Below, piece by piece: positions 61,490 through 64,000 of a DNA stretch of 64,000 nucleotides (the stretch's first letter is position 1; every line of letters begins with the position of its first letter). The position numbers and the translations under genes are program-made. This DNA comes from RHLJ01 sp965222205 (GTDB lineage: Bacteria > Bacteroidota > Rhodothermia > Balneolales > Balneolaceae): positions 992,001-1,056,000 of the forward strand of contig OZ244932.1 of NCBI GenBank assembly GCA_965222205.1. The letters are read 5' to 3'. The notes below the pieces were generated by a model that worked only from the letters and a program-made list of their open reading frames with translations, did not search any database and was not told the origin of the DNA.

Positions 61490-62461
61490 TTACCACCCCA
61501 ATAGGTACGCAAAAATAAGCGGAGCAACAATAGTGGCATCCGATTCTATAATGAATTTTGGAGTATCTGTTCCCAGTTTTCCCCAGGTAATTTTTTCATT
61601 TGGTACAGCGCCTGAGTATGAGCCATAACTGGTCGTTGAATCACTAATTTGACAGAAGTAATTCCAAAGAGGAGCATCAATGCCTAAATCCTGATCCAGC
61701 ATGGGAACCACGCATATTGGGAAATCTCCCGCAATTCCGCCTCCAATCTGAAAGAATCCAATGCCTTTTCCTGCATTATTTTGGTACCAATCAGCCAGAA
61801 ACATCATGTATTCAATACCGGATTTCATAGCATTCGGTGTGGTTCGGCCTTCAATACAGTGCGATGCGAAGAAATTCCCACAGGTGGAATCTTCCCAGCC
61901 GGGTACAATGATTGGGATATTTTTCTCAGCAGCGGCCAGTAACCACGAGTCCTTTGGGTCAATCTGATAACTATCCTTCAAATCTCCGGAGAGGAGAATA
62001 TCATAAAAGAATTCGTGTGGGAAGAAACGGGTTTTATTTTTGGAAGCTTCTGTCCAGCGTTTTACTAAATGTTCCTCAATAGCACGCATTGCTTCTTCTT
62101 CAGGAATACAGGTATCTGTAACCCGGTTTAAGTGCTTTTCAAGGAGTTCCTGTTCATCTTCGGGACTTAAATCACGGTAATTTGGGATTCGTTTATAGTG
62201 ATTATGAGCCACCAAATTAAAAACATCCTCTTCCAGATTAGCTCCTGTGCAGGTGATAATATGCACCTTTTCCTGCCTAATCATTTCAGCTAGAGAAATA
62301 CCCAATTCGGCAGTACTCATAGCTCCGGCCAGAGTAACCATCATTTTAGCACCAGAGTTTAACTGATCTTCGTAAGCCTTTGCTGCATCAACTAATGAAG
62401 CCGCATTAAAATGACGATAATGATGTAAGATAAAGTTCGAAACGGGTCCTTTGTTAGTCAT
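61490..62461 (-). CDS. Deoxyhypusine synthase-like enzyme (polyamine synthesis)
   Basis: 323 residues of the deoxyhypusine synthase (DHS) superfamily: MMVTLAGAMSTAELG near residue 40, ITCTGANLEEDVFNLVAHNHYKRIPNYR near 70-100, VPGWEDSTCGNFFA near 187, FFQIGGGIAGDFPIC near 235 and GSYSGAVPNEKITWGKLG near 281-297. The WGK Lys295 corresponds to the catalytic lysine of DHS. Bacteria lack eIF5A, so the amine acceptor must be a small molecule, probably putrescine or agmatine; homospermidine or spermidine formation is plausible. It overlaps the arginine decarboxylase gene by 8 bp. Confidence 0.88.
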   Translation of the reverse strand: MTNKGPVSNFILHHYRHFNAASLVDAAKAYEDQLNSGAKMMVTLAGAMSTAELGISLAEMIRQEKVHIITCTGANLEEDVFNLVAHNHYKRIPNYRDLSPEDEQELLEKHLNRVTDTCIPEEEAMRAIEEHLVKRWTEASKNKTRFFPHEFFYDILLSGDLKDSYQIDPKDSWLLAAAEKNIPIIVPGWEDSTCGNFFASHCIEGRTTPNAMKSGIEYMMFLADWYQNNAGKGIGFFQIGGGIAGDFPICVVPMLDQDLGIDAPLWNYFCQISDSTTSYGSYSGAVPNEKITWGKLGTDTPKFIIESDATIVAPLIFAYLLGW

Positions 62462-63860
62462 TATATCCCAGGATAGTTAGCATGTTTTCGACGTTTTGTT
62501 CTTCTCTGTATACATGATCAATCAGATTGCCATCTTCGTCGCGATCAATAACTACTTGTTTTGGAGAAGGGATAAGGCAATGCTTAATTCCTCCATACCC
62601 ACTAATAGCATCCTGATAGGCTCCGGTATGAAAAAATCCAATGTATAGAGGTTCTTCATCAGAATCAGAATATTCTGGAAGCAATATCTGTTGATTGAGC
62701 TGTTCGGAATTGTAATAATCAGAATGATCACAACTAATTCCTCCAATACTCACTCTCTTATATCCATTTCCCCATTTATTAAGAGGCAGAAGTATAAATT
62801 TTTCATTAATCGACCAGGCATCAGGAATAGTATTCATCAGGCTGTTATTGATGATATACCATAGTTCAGCATCGTTCTGCTGTTTTTGTTCAAGTACTTC
62901 AAAAATAACGGCTCCGCTTTCTCCTACTGTGAATTTACCGAACTCTGTATATAAATCGGGTTCAGTAACTCCGGCTTCGCTACAGGTCTCTTTGATGTTA
63001 CGAACGATTTCATTCACGATGTACTGATAATCGTAATCAAAATTCAGTGTATTCTGGATTGGAAATCCGCCACCAATATTAAGGGAGTTGAGTGATGGGG
63101 AGAGTTTTTTGATCTGAGTAAAGAGCGAAACTGCTTTCTGGAACTCACCCCAGTAATAAAGAGTGTCATCGATTCCGGAATCCACAAAAAAATGAACCAT
63201 AACCAATTCAAACTTAGGGTTTCCGATAATATGCTCTTTAACAAGCTTAAGGATTTCCCCTTTGTTGATACCAAGCCTTGAAGTGTAATAGTCAGCGCCA
63301 GGATTTTCTTCAATAGAGATTCTTAGACCAATTTTGATTGGGAAATCTACATCAAGGGCTTCAAGTTTATCCAGTTCCTTAACGTTGTCGAGTATGGTGA
63401 TCGAATTTTTAAAGCCTGATTTAAGAAGTTTGCTGATTTTCTGGATATAATTTTCTGTCTTATATCCATTATGAACTATGATTTTATCTTTATTGATGCG
63501 TCCATTTTCGAGCAAGCGTTCAATCAAATCAATATCAAAAGAAGAGGAGGTTTCCAGAGAAACATCTTCTTTTAGTGCTGTCCTGATTACGTGACTAAAG
63601 TGACAGCATTTGGTACAATAGCAAAATTCGTATTTTCCTTCATAATTAAACTCGTTGATTGCATTCGCGAAATACCCACGGGCTTCTTTTATCTGCTCTC
63701 TGATTTTAGGTAGATAGGTGAGCCGAAATGGAGTGCCGTATTTATCAATCAGCGAGTTTAAATCCACGCCATTAAAGGATAAATACCCTTTTTCCAGTTC
63801 AAATCCGTTTTGTGGGAAATAATAAGTTTGCTCAATAAGTTCTTTATAGGTGTTTCTCAT
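62454..63860 (-). CDS. speA: Arginine decarboxylase (PLP, alanine racemase-fold type)
   Basis: 468 residues of the fold III PLP decarboxylase family. The PLP lysine lies in FCYCTKCCHFSHVI near residue 85. SSFDIDLIERLLENG, HNGYKTENYI, SLNIGGGFP (PLP phosphate-binding Gly loop), GISCDHSDYYN (Cys region) and IGFFHTGAYQDAISGYGGIKHCL near the C-terminus complete the fold. The short length (about 470 rather than 650 residues) and fusion-like pairing with a DHS-like gene suit agmatine formation as the first polyamine step. Substrate preference for arginine over diaminopimelate or ornithine is by family resemblance. ATG ending at 63860. Confidence 0.87.
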   Translation of the reverse strand: MRNTYKELIEQTYYFPQNGFELEKGYLSFNGVDLNSLIDKYGTPFRLTYLPKIREQIKEARGYFANAINEFNYEGKYEFCYCTKCCHFSHVIRTALKEDVSLETSSSFDIDLIERLLENGRINKDKIIVHNGYKTENYIQKISKLLKSGFKNSITILDNVKELDKLEALDVDFPIKIGLRISIEENPGADYYTSRLGINKGEILKLVKEHIIGNPKFELVMVHFFVDSGIDDTLYYWGEFQKAVSLFTQIKKLSPSLNSLNIGGGFPIQNTLNFDYDYQYIVNEIVRNIKETCSEAGVTEPDLYTEFGKFTVGESGAVIFEVLEQKQQNDAELWYIINNSLMNTIPDAWSINEKFILLPLNKWGNGYKRVSIGGISCDHSDYYNSEQLNQQILLPEYSDSDEEPLYIGFFHTGAYQDAISGYGGIKHCLIPSPKQVVIDRDEDGNLIDHVYREEQNVENMLTILGYND

Positions 63861-63945
63861 TCAGGTTGATTGTGAGCGAAAATAAAGCCCAAATTTATTC
63901 AGTTTATTGGTCAATAAAAACGAATGCTTTGTTTATTATAAGAGA

Positions 63946-64000
63946 ATGATTCGAGCTTCTGTAAACAGGAAATTAAAAGGTGTGATCAATATAATAATTG
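63946..64000 (+). CDS. Possible 5' end of a gene truncated by the window edge
   Basis: An ATG at 63946 opens a frame (MIRASVNRKLKGVINIII) to the right edge without a stop, with AAGAGA directly before it. Eighteen codons are too few to assign. The spacing of 86 bp from the divergent decarboxylase is compatible with a gene start. Confidence 0.3.
   Translation, partial: MIRASVNRKLKGVINIII

Noticed and set aside
1..64000. CRISPR arrays, tRNA or rRNA genes
   Set aside because: No regularly spaced short repeats, and no cloverleaf or rRNA-like sequence was recognised by eye.

Overview
This window reads like chromosomal DNA from the Balneolota/Bacteroidota side of the tree, most like a marine Balneola/Gracilimonas-type bacterium. 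The GC content looks low to moderate. Promoters follow the Bacteroidota pattern (TTG about 20 bp before TAnnTTTG, for example before rpsO). One protein ends in a type IX secretion (T9SS) sorting domain. The giant secreted protein, the BNR-repeat protein and the S9 peptidase fit the same lifestyle. Genus is inference only. I see no tRNA, rRNA, CRISPR array, transposase or integrase.

Layout. 1-4641: 5' part of a giant secreted multidomain protein, read leftwards off the edge. 5031-11452: an AtuA-like protein, then two ABC exporter halves that look like a heterodimer, with an RNase Z carrying an RG-rich tail between them. 11482-14059: a YpsA-type nucleotide-binding protein and a two-gene betaine-lipid (BtaA/BtaB-like) operon. 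14156-21614: an ElaB-like protein, prfB with its programmed +1 frameshift, coaE, fbp, a DUF192 lipoprotein, a BNR-repeat secreted protein and two small unknowns.

22117-36307 is the conserved translation and RNA operon rimP-nusA-infB-rbfA-truB-ribF ... rpsO-pnp. It is broken between ribF and rpsO by a roughly 5 kb islet. The islet carries a nested-palindrome element with integron attC-like ends, a GIY-YIG gene, a secreted unknown, a FtsX/MacB-type permease, a second diverged copy of the ribF 3' end, two copies of a 110-bp dispersed repeat and a DinB-like protein.

36740-52388 is mixed: M16 peptidase, asnS with an unusual insertion, a T9SS cargo protein, an SGNH hydrolase-like protein, an ArsR-SRPBCC-SRPBCC operon with two visible operators, an MFS transporter, holA, an ECF sigma factor with a small partner, and a satD/membrane-protein/VOC operon behind three stacked palindromes. 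52647-63860 holds an S9 peptidase, a large cysteine-containing protein I cannot name, a small GIY-YIG gene bracketed by direct repeats, a fused 2-oxoacid dehydrogenase E1, and an arginine decarboxylase/deoxyhypusine synthase-like polyamine pair.

Intergenic spaces are rich in dispersed palindromes of several families. In two places they supply coding sequence: the last residues of the BtaB-like protein and the annotated start codon of the E1 protein. The strongest candidates for something not well described are the attC-like islet inside the ribF-rpsO operon, the SatD-like cyclase-fold/membrane-protein operon with its triple operator, and the GIY-YIG gene flanked by repeats.
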